This document shows positions 1-9,053 of a DNA stretch of 64,000 nucleotides, piece after piece. Below the pieces are notes generated by a model. That model did not search any database. It had not been told where the DNA came from and saw nothing but the letters and a program-made list of their open reading frames with translations. The position numbers and the translations under genes were made by a program. Positions within the stretch are counted from its first letter, which is position 1; every line of letters begins with the position of its first letter. The stretch comes from Garcia nutans (lineage: Eukaryota > Streptophyta > Magnoliopsida > Malpighiales > Euphorbiaceae), in contig CANTUV010000008.1 of the NCBI GenBank assembly GCA_947685225.1, positions 43,645,501 through 43,709,500 of the forward strand, read 5' to 3'.

Positions 1-2001
1 CTTCACAAACAAAACAGGAGCTCCCCACGGAGAAACACTAGGGCGAACAAACCCTTTATCCAACAATTCCTGCAACTGCACCTTCAACTCTCTCAACTCA
101 GCAGGTGACATTCGATAAGGAGTAATAGAGATGGGAGTAGTACCAGGCAACAAATCGATACCAAACTCAACCTCTCTCTCAGGGGGTAACCCTGGCAACT
201 CCTCCGAAAAAACATCTAGAAATTCCGCAACTGTGGGTATACTATCAAGTTGAGAACCCACTACTCTGGTATCCACAACATGAGCAAGATAAGCATCACA
301 CCCTTTTCTAATCAACTTACTAGCTACAACAGTTGAAACAAACAAGGATGCAAGTTGTCTCTGCTCACTAGATACCATCACACTTCTACCATCACCAGTT
401 CTCAGTGTAACACACTTCTTTTGATAGTCTACTACAGCTCCATGCTTAGACAACCAATCCATAACTAAAATCAAATCATACTTCTTAAAAGGCATTTCAA
501 TCAAATCACCACGAAACTCCTCACCTTGCACCACAACTGACCTATCACGATGCACCTTACTCACCACAACACTATGTCCTAAAGGATTTGTCACCAAGAC
601 ATCAAATCCTAAGGACTCTGAATGCAATTTAGACACAGGCAAGATAGATGCACTTATGTATGAATGAGTAGATCCTGGATCAATCAAAGCAAGAACTAAA
701 ATGCCAAATAAAGAAAATGTACCCGCAATAACTGCTGAAGCATCCGGCTGCCTCTGCATCACATACACTTGCTGAGAAGACCCATCCTCATCTGGTCTAC
801 TGCCTCCAGATGTAGAGCCTCCTCTCTGACTGACCCCAGGTCGACCACCTCTACTGAAACCTCTGCCCCCTTGACCACCTCTGCTAACACTAGGTCGAGA
901 AGCTACAGTATCAGTCTGTCTATCCTCCTGTAGCTCAGGACAATCTTTAATAAAGTGAGCCGGTGACCCACATCTAAAACATACTCCTGATCCACTCGTC
1001 TTCCAGTAAACACCCCCATGTGTCCTACCACAATGAACACATATAGATGGAATGGATCTCTGAACCACTGGAGTCGGAGCACTCGCTACAGAAACTGTAG
1101 GTCTCGGTCTCTGCCTCTGATACTGAACTGATCTACCTAACTGCCTCTGGCTCCTACTGACTCTCTGAATAAAACTCCCTCGGCCTCTCTTCATAGACGA
1201 AGACCCTGCCTCAAACTGGGGTCTCCTAACTCTGGTCTCCTCCTCAGTAGCAGCTGCTGCAATACCCTGTGCTCTCTCAACACTTCTAGCTGCTGCAACC
1301 AATTGAGAAAAGTCTTGGTACCGAGAACAAGCAACAATACACATAATAGAGGGCCTCAATCCCTCCTCAAATCTCCTGCACCAATCAATCTCATCTGAAA
1401 TAATCCCACCGGCATAGTGACTCAACCGGATATACTCTATCTCATACTCTGTCACTGTCCAGTTATCTTGCCTCAGATTCAGAAATTCCATCTTCTTGAC
1501 ATCCTTATACTCCCTCAGAGTATATTTCTGCTCAAACTCCCGCAGAAAATCACTATAAAACAAAGTCGGTGGATCATCCATAGCATGAGGAACCATCTTC
1601 CACCAATCATAAGCATCTTTCTGCAGAAGGGATCTAGCATAATCAAATTTCTCTTCAGGAGTGGCTTGCAACTGGATGAATACCCTCTGAACTCTATCCA
1701 ACCACTGCTCAGCTATTGCAGGATCTGTAGTACCAAAGAAATCCTCAGCCCCATACTTTCTCAATTTATCATAATGTCTCACCGGTACATGTGGCTGTGG
1801 TGGCGGTGGCTGCACTGGAGCTTGCCTCAACAATTCTACCATATGCCGTAACCAAACCGGCTGAACCTCATCAGTAGTGGATCTTTCTGGCACAGGAGCA
1901 GGTGCCTCACTAGCTCTCTCAACCCTAGCCCCATCTCTACCCTCTTCAGGAGCTACACTCTCAGCACTACCTTCTATAGACTGACGTGATTGAGACGCCA
2001 T
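1..2001 (-). CDS. Tekay-like gag-pol polyprotein, N-terminal part (truncated by window edge)
   Basis: The ATG at 2001-1999 opens a frame that I read without a stop to the left edge. Order along the protein: a variable N-terminus, a Retrotrans_gag-type region (WLDRVQRVF, YDWWK, LREFE motifs), a basic linker, two successive zinc knuckles (one CX2C type ending GGVYWK, one CFRCGSPAHFIKDC), a retropepsin-like protease with active-site motif DPGSTHSYIS and a flap-region MDWLS, then the start of reverse transcriptase (PSVSPWGAPVLFVK) at the edge. The protein would bind its own RNA, assemble particles and copy the element. One family-typical glycine before MDWL is a valine. It is nearly colinear with the polyprotein at 57997-62640. 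Whether the remaining pol is intact cannot be seen here. Confidence 0.88.
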   Translation of the reverse strand, partial: MASQSRQSIEGSAESVAPEEGRDGARVERASEAPAPVPERSTTDEVQPVWLRHMVELLRQAPVQPPPPQPHVPVRHYDKLRKYGAEDFFGTTDPAIAEQWLDRVQRVFIQLQATPEEKFDYARSLLQKDAYDWWKMVPHAMDDPPTLFYSDFLREFEQKYTLREYKDVKKMEFLNLRQDNWTVTEYEIEYIRLSHYAGGIISDEIDWCRRFEEGLRPSIMCIVACSRYQDFSQLVAAARSVERAQGIAAAATEEETRVRRPQFEAGSSSMKRGRGSFIQRVSRSQRQLGRSVQYQRQRPRPTVSVASAPTPVVQRSIPSICVHCGRTHGGVYWKTSGSGVCFRCGSPAHFIKDCPELQEDRQTDTVASRPSVSRGGQGGRGFSRGGRPGVSQRGGSTSGGSRPDEDGSSQQVYVMQRQPDASAVIAGTFSLFGILVLALIDPGSTHSYISASILPVSKLHSESLGFDVLVTNPLGHSVVVSKVHRDRSVVVQGEEFRGDLIEMPFKKYDLILVMDWLSKHGAVVDYQKKCVTLRTGDGRSVMVSSEQRQLASLFVSTVVASKLIRKGCDAYLAHVVDTRVVGSQLDSIPTVAEFLDVFSEELPGLPPEREVEFGIDLLPGTTPISITPYRMSPAELRELKVQLQELLDKGFVRPSVSPWGAPVLFVK

Positions 2002-2153
2002 TACTACCTATATCTGCAAACACAACATAATATACCTCATCAAAGATCAGAGACTGCCAATACCAAAACATGTATCTTATTTTAAAAACCAACTTTTAGA
2101 GTCAAAATGTTCTTTTTCTTACAATTTACCTAAGTTGAGAATCTCAAACTTAG

Positions 2154-2165
2154 GCTCTGATACCA
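2154..2165 (-). other. Primer binding site, initiator-Met tRNA type
   Basis: On the minus strand this reads TGGTATCAGAGC, the 3'-end complement of initiator methionine tRNA used by many plant LTR elements. It lies 7 nt inside the LTR end at 2173, a wider gap than usual. The same 7-nt gap occurs in the Tekay element at 62802-62808. Confidence 0.85.
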
Positions 2166-2543
2166 AAACAGTTGTAACACCCCTATACCCCATATACGCA
2201 CACTACACACTACTACATCTATAACATATGTATACCAGATACAAGAGTGCCACGGTTTATATTAAACAACCCAATCTTTCAATTTAACAACAATATAAGT
2301 AAACTTAAAAGATTCAAATTATATTATAATATATTTTTATGTTATAGAACATAATAGATAAAACATTTATTTATTACGTAGCGGAAAATGTAGCGGTATA
2401 TATACATCAAAATCAATGTTTACCAAAACATAAAGTTTATACATGTTTGGCAGTTCGTCTCTGATCTTTAAGCCCACAATCAACACTTCAGAGTCTAGAC
2501 TCGACTCGGTCTAGATGAACTCTCCGGTTCTACTCTGTCACCT

Positions 2544-2581
2544 GCGCGATGAACCACAATCGCGCTAAGCCAACGGCTTAG
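2544..2581 (-). other. Twin perfect hairpins in LTR
   Basis: GCGCGAT (2544-2550) pairs with ATCGCGC (2559-2565). Immediately after, CTAAGCC (2565-2571) pairs with GGCTTAG (2575-2581) around an AAC loop. The same two hairpins recur in other LTRs of the window, with a compensated base change (12784-12800 and 52791-52808). Confidence 0.7.
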
Positions 2582-3589
2582 TGGTACAAACCACAATAAC
2601 AATATGCTTTAATGCAATGCTAATGTCACACATTCATATATAATAAACAATACATAAGAATATCATTTTTCAAAGACTTACATTAAATCATATTATTTAT
2701 TTGTTTTACCATTCATGAATCACATTTAAACAAAGACAAGCATGGGCCCAAAAGAAACTAATATGCCATTCAACTTTCAGAGTTAATGTTTTGGTTTAAT
2801 TATCACATTTATCATTATCCCAACTAGGCTTCAAGGATTAGGCCCAACCAAACTTCAAGGGGAGCGAAGCATGCTAAGCATCAACCCAATTTGGCTTCAA
2901 GGACCAAACCCAACCAAGCTTCAAGGGTTTGTAACATCTCAACTAGGCTTCAAGGACTAGAACCAACCAAGCTTCAAGGGGAGTTAAGCATGCTAAACTT
3001 CAACCCAACTTGGCTTCAAGGATCAAGCCCAACCCAACTTCAAGAGATTGTTACTATTAGGCATGCCACCAATAACAAACTCTGAAAAGTGAATAACACA
3101 TTAGGCACACAATTCTTTCATTATTTCATTATCAATTCCATTCTCACTTCCTCATAATCATCTAGGCAAACATGCCTTAATTATTTCATTTGCATCATTA
3201 TAGACAACAACAATGGCTTCACATCTCATCATTAGAGTATACATAACCAATTGCATTGAACATACATTTTGAATGATCATCATATCTTTCACATTAAGCA
3301 AATCATAACATTTATCAAATGTATCAACAATGTAATAGATTACTTAACACATTTACAACCAAATGTGTTAAGTCCCAATGTCATGTAAATGTATGCAATA
3401 ATGTAGGGTTTGTACTTACCTCAAGAGCAACTCACACAACACCAAACTCCTCTTCCAAGAATCCTCGACACTTGGATTAGGGCAACTCAAACTCTTCAAA
3501 ACCTAATCCAAAAGTGATAATACACACTCACTTAAAGATACACATGAGATAATAAGGCTAAGAACCAACTAGGGCAAACTCTACACATG

Positions 3590-3940
3590 ACACGCTCAAC
3601 AACACGGGCGTGTACCTAACCGTGCTCTAAACTCACAACACAGAAGCTTTGACACGCTTAGAATCACGGGTGTGTCACTGAACGTGTAATATATTCTGTC
3701 TCACAGAAACATTGACACGTCCAACAACACGGGCGTGCTCATGGCTGTGCCAATCCACTCCCAACACAGTAGCTATGACACGCTCAGTGACATGGGCGTG
3801 TCACTGGCCGTGTCAATACTACTACAACACAGAAGCTGTGACACGCTCAGTGACATGGGCGTGTCACTGGTCGTGTCACCCATCCAGAAAGCAGAATCAT
3901 TGACACGTCTAAAGACTTGGCCATACTCATGTGCGTGTCA
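3590..3940 (-). repeat. GACACG hairpin array in LTR
   Basis: Four to five units of roughly 65 bp. Each contains GACACGC..., about 12 nt, then GCGTGTC, followed by a second CCGTGTC. The clearest units are 3777-3802 and the next one at about 3839-3864. Arms are 7 bp and pair perfectly in the best units. Confidence 0.7.
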
Positions 3941-4624
3941 AGCCAAAAATGCATATTCCAGCAACAACAACCTTACATCCAACAAACCTCTTACTTCCAC
4001 CATCCTCCACTCCAAACAAACTTAACTAAACACACCCATAAACCATAATAACTTGCAAAAACACTAAAACAACTCAAAACATACATCAAACCCCAATTCA
4101 CAACCATCACTTACACACAACTCTTACTCTTCCAACACCAAACCTAACTCCTTCTCTTCAATCCAACCCCAAAATCAAAATCAATTAAACCCAACACTCT
4201 CAAACACACCACAATCAAACATACTCATACCATCAATAATCAACCATCAAACTCAAATACAACTTAAAAGAAAACTAAGGAATCAAGTGGAAACTTACCA
4301 AAAATGATGAAACTTCTTAGATTTCCAACTTGATCACTTGAAACATCCTTCAATCTTGAGCTTGGAAAATCAAAAACTCTCTTCCTCTCTTGCTATGGTG
4401 ATGGTCGGCCAAACAACAAAGAAAGAAGAAGAAGAATGAATGACAAAGAGCAAAGTCAACTCTCCCTCTTCACTTAACCACTCAATCTCTCTTTTATTCT
4501 CAACCAAACAATTATATTAATATAATATTACAAATATCACCATCCACTTTCCACTTAATTTCCATTTTAATTAATTTAATAAATATAAATAAATCTTCTT
4601 TGACTTCCATTCCTTTGACTTGTT

Positions 4625-4655
4625 TATGTTGTATATATCTTATATATACAACATA
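4625..4655. promoter_or_regulatory. 31-bp palindrome near U3 end, possible core promoter
   Basis: Two 13-bp perfect arms (TATGTTGTATATA and its complement) flank a 5-nt loop. On the element strand the loop side reads TATATATAAG, a TATA-box-like sequence about 120-145 bp from the LTR start. The same palindrome is at 8681-8712. The regulatory role is inferred. Confidence 0.45.
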
Positions 4656-4771
4656 TACACTCTTCTCTTACCTCTTTTATCTTTCCATTTAAACATATAC
4701 ATTTATAACATTTAATTCAAATATAACAATAAGTATTCCAAAACTTTTAGGGTATACTTTGGGATATTACA

Positions 4772-5457
4772 CTTTCCCTCCAATGGACCTTGTCAACATG
4801 ACTAAGGTTGATCTGCAGTCTTGGCTTAATGAAAAGAAGGAAAAGAGATCACCAGCGAAGACATTCCTCGATTGAGGAAAATATGGATTCTGAAGGAATA
4901 CTAGTCTTAATTTAACATGAATTCTATGAGGAGAGTTCCTTAGCCAAAAGTAGCTGTGTGTCACTAAAACAAGTTCATTAAGCCTCCACCAATGTCCCTA
5001 GGGGCCATTGGCATCGGGTGGAGCGTAAGAATTTTCCTTAGAAGCTAACCTAAACTCAAAAGAGGAGACTTTTAAGGCAAAAGGCTGTAGCAAGGCGCTA
5101 GAAAAAAGTTGAGGAACAAAATAAAAGTTAAATAGATTATAAAGAGAAATAATTGAAGATGAGGCTATGCTATTCGAGGAGGACACAACTAATTCTAGTT
5201 AGAGACAAGGCTTTTTTATTGGGAAACTCTTCATCCCTTTTAATTGCTCAGCAACATAAATAATCTTACCTCTATTATTTATAGCTAAGGCTATAGTGAA
5301 AGACTCTGTTTAAATAAAGAAAGCTTAGGGGGTAAGGCTTGAGGCAGATATAGAAGAGAAAATTTAGGGCGGGGTGGCTATCCAAGCTTCTTAACTTGAG
5401 TAAGTTAGGAGACTCATCCTTGAGAAAACATCAAATAGCATGACTAAGCATATTTGA
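4772..5457. other. Unassigned decayed repeat sequence
   Basis: No convincing gene. Short open stretches occur on both strands without recognisable motifs. Because the next segment is an Ogre/TAT protease remnant in plus orientation, this stretch may be its decayed gag-protease linker, but I cannot show that. Confidence 0.4.
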
Positions 5458-5978
5458 TCTCTCTATGTCAAAGTAGGCCTTAATGGTAGACTACTGTCAA
5501 GGGTCTTGGTATATAATGGATCTACTATTAATATCATTCCCTTAAGCATATCTGATCGCTCAAAGGAGACTCTAGGGTAAACTGAGGAAGACCTTATCGC
5601 ATCAAATGTATTAGTTGCATCATTTACTTGTGAAATCACATGCACTCTAGGTATCTTGCCTATACAGATTTCTATAGGCAAGACAACTTCAATGGTTGCA
5701 TTCTTCATGGTCAATTTCTCAATAAAATATAATGTGCTGTTAGGGAGGCATTGGATTCATGCCAATTATTATGTTCCATCTTCACTATACTAGTTTCTTC
5801 TCTTCCGGCAAGGTGATGAAGTGGAAATATTATTGGCAGAGAATAAACCATTCACCACACAATCAGACAGCATTGAGGCATGGTACTATGACGGCTTAGG
5901 ACCAATCAAGTTTTATGGCCTAAAAAGGAATAGGGAACCTATGTATGCCCACATGGCATCCTTTAACTACATTAAAAG
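5458..5978 (+). pseudogene. Ogre/TAT-type retropepsin remnant
   Basis: Frame-by-frame reading gives a decayed aspartic protease. A stretch LYVKVGLNGRLLSRVLV is followed by YNGSTINIIPLS, where the family has DNGS, so the catalytic Asp is replaced by Tyr. Further on, YNVLLGRHWIHAN is the typical TAT/Ogre C-terminal protease block, followed by GDEVEILLAENKPFTTQ. Stops and frameshifts interrupt it. The remnant is cut by the solo LTR at 5979 and appears to resume after it for a few dozen bases (8833-8880). The lineage call rests on the WIHAN block. Confidence 0.72.
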
Positions 5979-8827
5979 TGTAACACCCCTATACCCAATA
6001 TACGTACACCACATATACTCACAATATGTAATATACATATAGAAGATATAAGAATGTCACAGTTCGTTTTAAACAAACCAAACCAATCTTTAAAACTTTA
6101 CTTCAAATCATCATTTCAACAATATGAGTAAACTTAAAACATTTAACTTATATTATAGAAAGTAATAAATGAAACATCCCTTGTTCAAATACATATACAT
6201 ATATCTTCATTAACTTAAAAGTTTATCCAAAACATTTGTTTAATATGCAGCGAAAAATGTAGAGGAATATACATATGTAGACATCAAAATCAATATTTAC
6301 AAAAATATAGAGTTTATACATGCAGGCAATTCGTCTCTGATATTGAAGTCCAAAATCAACACTTCACAAGGGATCACAAGCCTAGACTCGACTCGGTCTA
6401 GCTAAACTCTCCGGCTCAACCAAATCTACCCCGTCACCTGCGTGATAAATCACAATCGCGCTAGTGGTATTAACCTTGATAACAATATGATTCAAATGTA
6501 ATGCCAATGTCAAACTTTTAAGAATTAGAATCATTTTATAAGGATATCATATTTCATAACATTAAATCTCATTATATCTTCTAATTGTTCCATTATACAT
6601 AATCTATATTAAAGCAAAGACAAGCATGGGCCCAAAAGAAACTAATATGCCATTCAAATTTCAGAGTTACTGTTTTGGTCCAATAATCACATTTATCAAG
6701 CCCGTAGGCAAATCATTATCACAATGAGGATTACCTCATATGTAACATCCCAACTAGGCTTCAAGGACTAGGCCCAACCAAGCTTCAAGGGGAGTTCAGC
6801 ATCAACCCAACTTGGCTTCAAGGACCAAGCCCAACCTAGCTTCAAGGAATTGTTACTTTTAGGCATGCCACCAACAACAAAACTCTGAAAATTGAATAAC
6901 ATACTAGGCACACAATTCTTTCATTATTTCATTATCAAATCCTTTCTCATTTTCTCATGATCATCTTAAACACAATGCCTCAAATATCCCATTTATACCA
7001 ATATAGCCATCACTAATGGCTTCACATATTATCATTAGGATATACATAACACATTACATTGTTCATATATTGTAAATCCTCAACATATATTTTACATAGT
7101 TCACATAATGCAAATCATAGCACCATTCTCATATATCAATAAGATTATAGGTAACCTAACACATTTTCCAACCAAATGTGTTAAGTCCCAAAGTTATGTA
7201 AATGTATGTAATCATGTAAGGTTTGTACTTACCTCTAAGAGCAACAAACATCAATCTACCAACTCCTCTTCCAAGATATCTTCAATCCTTTGATTGGGTA
7301 ACTCAATTATCTTCAAAACCTAATCCAAAGGTGATTATACAAACTCACTTAGTGATACACATAAGAAAATAAGAATAAGAACTATCTAGGGCAAACTCTA
7401 CACATGACACGCTCAACAACATGGGCGTGTCCCTGATCGTGCCCTAAACCCACAACACAGAAGCTTTAACACACTCAGTGCACGTGTCAATCCTCCTCCA
7501 ACACAAAAGCTATGACACGTTAAGTGACATGGGCGTGTCACTAGACGTGTCAATCTTCCAATAACATAGTAGCTATGACACGCTCAGTGACATGGGTGTG
7601 TCACTGGATGTGTCAATCTACCAATAACACAGAAGCTGTGACACGCTCAGTGACATGGGCATGTCACTGCTCGTGTCTGTCACATTCGCCCACCGCATTT
7701 ATGCATAATAGTCACATGCACAGTGAGAGAAGGGGAAAGGAGAAGATAATTCCTGACAACGGCCCCAGATAAGGCTATATGATCAATGGGACCCAATTTC
7801 TAGGCGAACCTCTGGCAAAATTTCTGTAAAATCGGAACTAAAATTTGACTAAGTAAAATTGGTAACAACATTCGGATAGTGTGGCGCCTCTGCTCGGCTT
7901 ATACACGTAGGGCGGGAAGGGGTGTTATAGTGTCACCCACACTAAAAACAGAACCAATGACACGCCCAAAGACATGGCTGTGCTACTGGGCGTGTCAGGC
8001 CACAAACCTGAAATCGATACCAAAAACTCCACATCGAACAAACATCTTTCTTTTACCCTTTTCCACTCCAAACAAACTTAACCAAAACCATCAATATACC
8101 AAAATAAACTTGCATAACATCAAAACAACTCAATTATATGCATCAAAACACAAACATAACCATATTTCACAACTCAAAGTCACAACACCCACAACTCTTG
8201 CTTTCTTCACCAAACTTAACCCTTTTTCTCTTCAATACAACGCCAAAATCACAATCAATTAAACAAAACAACTTCAAACACACCAAAATCAACCATACAA
8301 ATAACTACACCAACCACCCACCAAATTCATGAACACAAACTCAAAAGAAATCAAAGAAACAAGTTGGAAACTTACCAAAAGTGAAGAAAATCCTTAACAC
8401 TCCAACTTGATCTCTTGAAATTCTTCAATTGCTTGAGTTAGGAATCAACAAAATCTCTCTTTCCCTTTGGCAGTGGTGATGGCTGGCTCTTGGAGAAGAA
8501 AGAAGAAGATGATGAAAGTCAAACTACTCACAATCCTCTTAAACCACATAAAAACTCTCTTTCAATATCAACCAAGTATTAATATATTATAATATAATAA
8601 ATATCATCTTCCACCATCACATAATTTCTATTTTTAATAATTAATTATCTTATTTGACCATAAATAAATGTTGACTTGTATATGTTGTATATATCTTCAT
8701 ATATACAACATATACACACTTCCCTTTTCCTTTCTTTCCACTTAATCATATATATACTTTAAATCATTTAATCCGATTTCAACAATAAGCATTTCCAAAA
8801 TTTTAGGGTATCATTTGGGATATTACA
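5979..8827 (-). repeat. Solo Tekay-type LTR, TSD AAAAG
   Basis: Starts TGTAACACCCC and ends GGGATATTACA (plus reading). It is flanked by identical AAAAG at 5974-5978 and 8828-8832, which marks a complete insertion reduced to one LTR by LTR-LTR recombination. Without its 252-bp nested insertion it is about 2.59 kb, like the LTR at 2173. It carries a TTTCAGAGTT arm (6659-6668) with its perfect partner (6881-6890), GACACG repeats (about 7405-7680) and the U3 palindrome (8681-8712). The second of the twin hairpins is lost. Confidence 0.92.
7678..7929. mobile_element. 252-bp nested insertion, TSD GTGTC (small LTR or MITE-like)
   Basis: The related LTR at 2173 lacks this block. It begins TGTCACATTCGCCC and ends GGGGTGTTATA, with GTGTC duplicated on both sides (7673-7677 and 7930-7934). 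The 5-bp TSD and near TG...CA ends suggest a very short solo LTR whose last bases mutated; the terminal inverted similarity is only a few bases. It has no coding capacity. Confidence 0.75.
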
Positions 8828-8832
8828 AAAAG

Positions 8833-9053
8833 TGAGCCTGAAGCAATTTTAAAGTCAACTGCTGTAGCACCCATAAATTTTAGATATTGTTAAATAATTA
8901 ATTTAGAGGTTAATTAAAATATTAGGAGAGGTATATGTGTAGTATATACCTAATGTATACCTAGTGTATACATAATATATATCCCACATAGACTTATTAA
9001 TTTGTTGAATTCATAATATATACATGATATGCCCCTAATGTATACATGATGTA
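8833..9053. other. AT-rich flank of two solo LTRs
   Basis: The first approximately 45 bases continue the Ogre protease remnant. The rest is AT-rich with repeated GTATATAC- and TGTATACATG-like words. No gene seen. Confidence 0.4.

Larger units (their letters stand above)
1..4771 (-). mobile_element. Tekay-like Ty3/gypsy retrotransposon, right (5') part; left part outside window
   Basis: Minus-strand element made of a 5' LTR (2173-4771), a primer binding site and the first part of gag-pol (1-2001). The left remainder, including the 3' LTR, lies outside the window, so its TSD cannot be tested; the five bases right of the LTR are CTTTC. The gag-pol frame is open to the edge and closely resembles the element at 55434-64000, but the LTRs differ in length and sequence, so it belongs to a related subfamily. 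Confidence 0.9.
2173..4771 (-). repeat. 5' LTR of the left Tekay-like element (2.6 kb)
   Basis: Read on plus it begins TGTAACACCCC and ends GGGATATTACA, so the element strand has canonical TG...CA ends. It is adjacent to the PBS. It contains a twin hairpin (2544-2581), a conserved block with a 10-bp distal inverted repeat (2775-2784 with 3078-3087), repeats containing GGCTTCAAGG (about 2825-3060), an array of GACACG hairpins (about 3590-3940) and a 31-bp palindrome near the U3 end (4625-4655). Short ORFs inside it are not genes. Confidence 0.88.
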
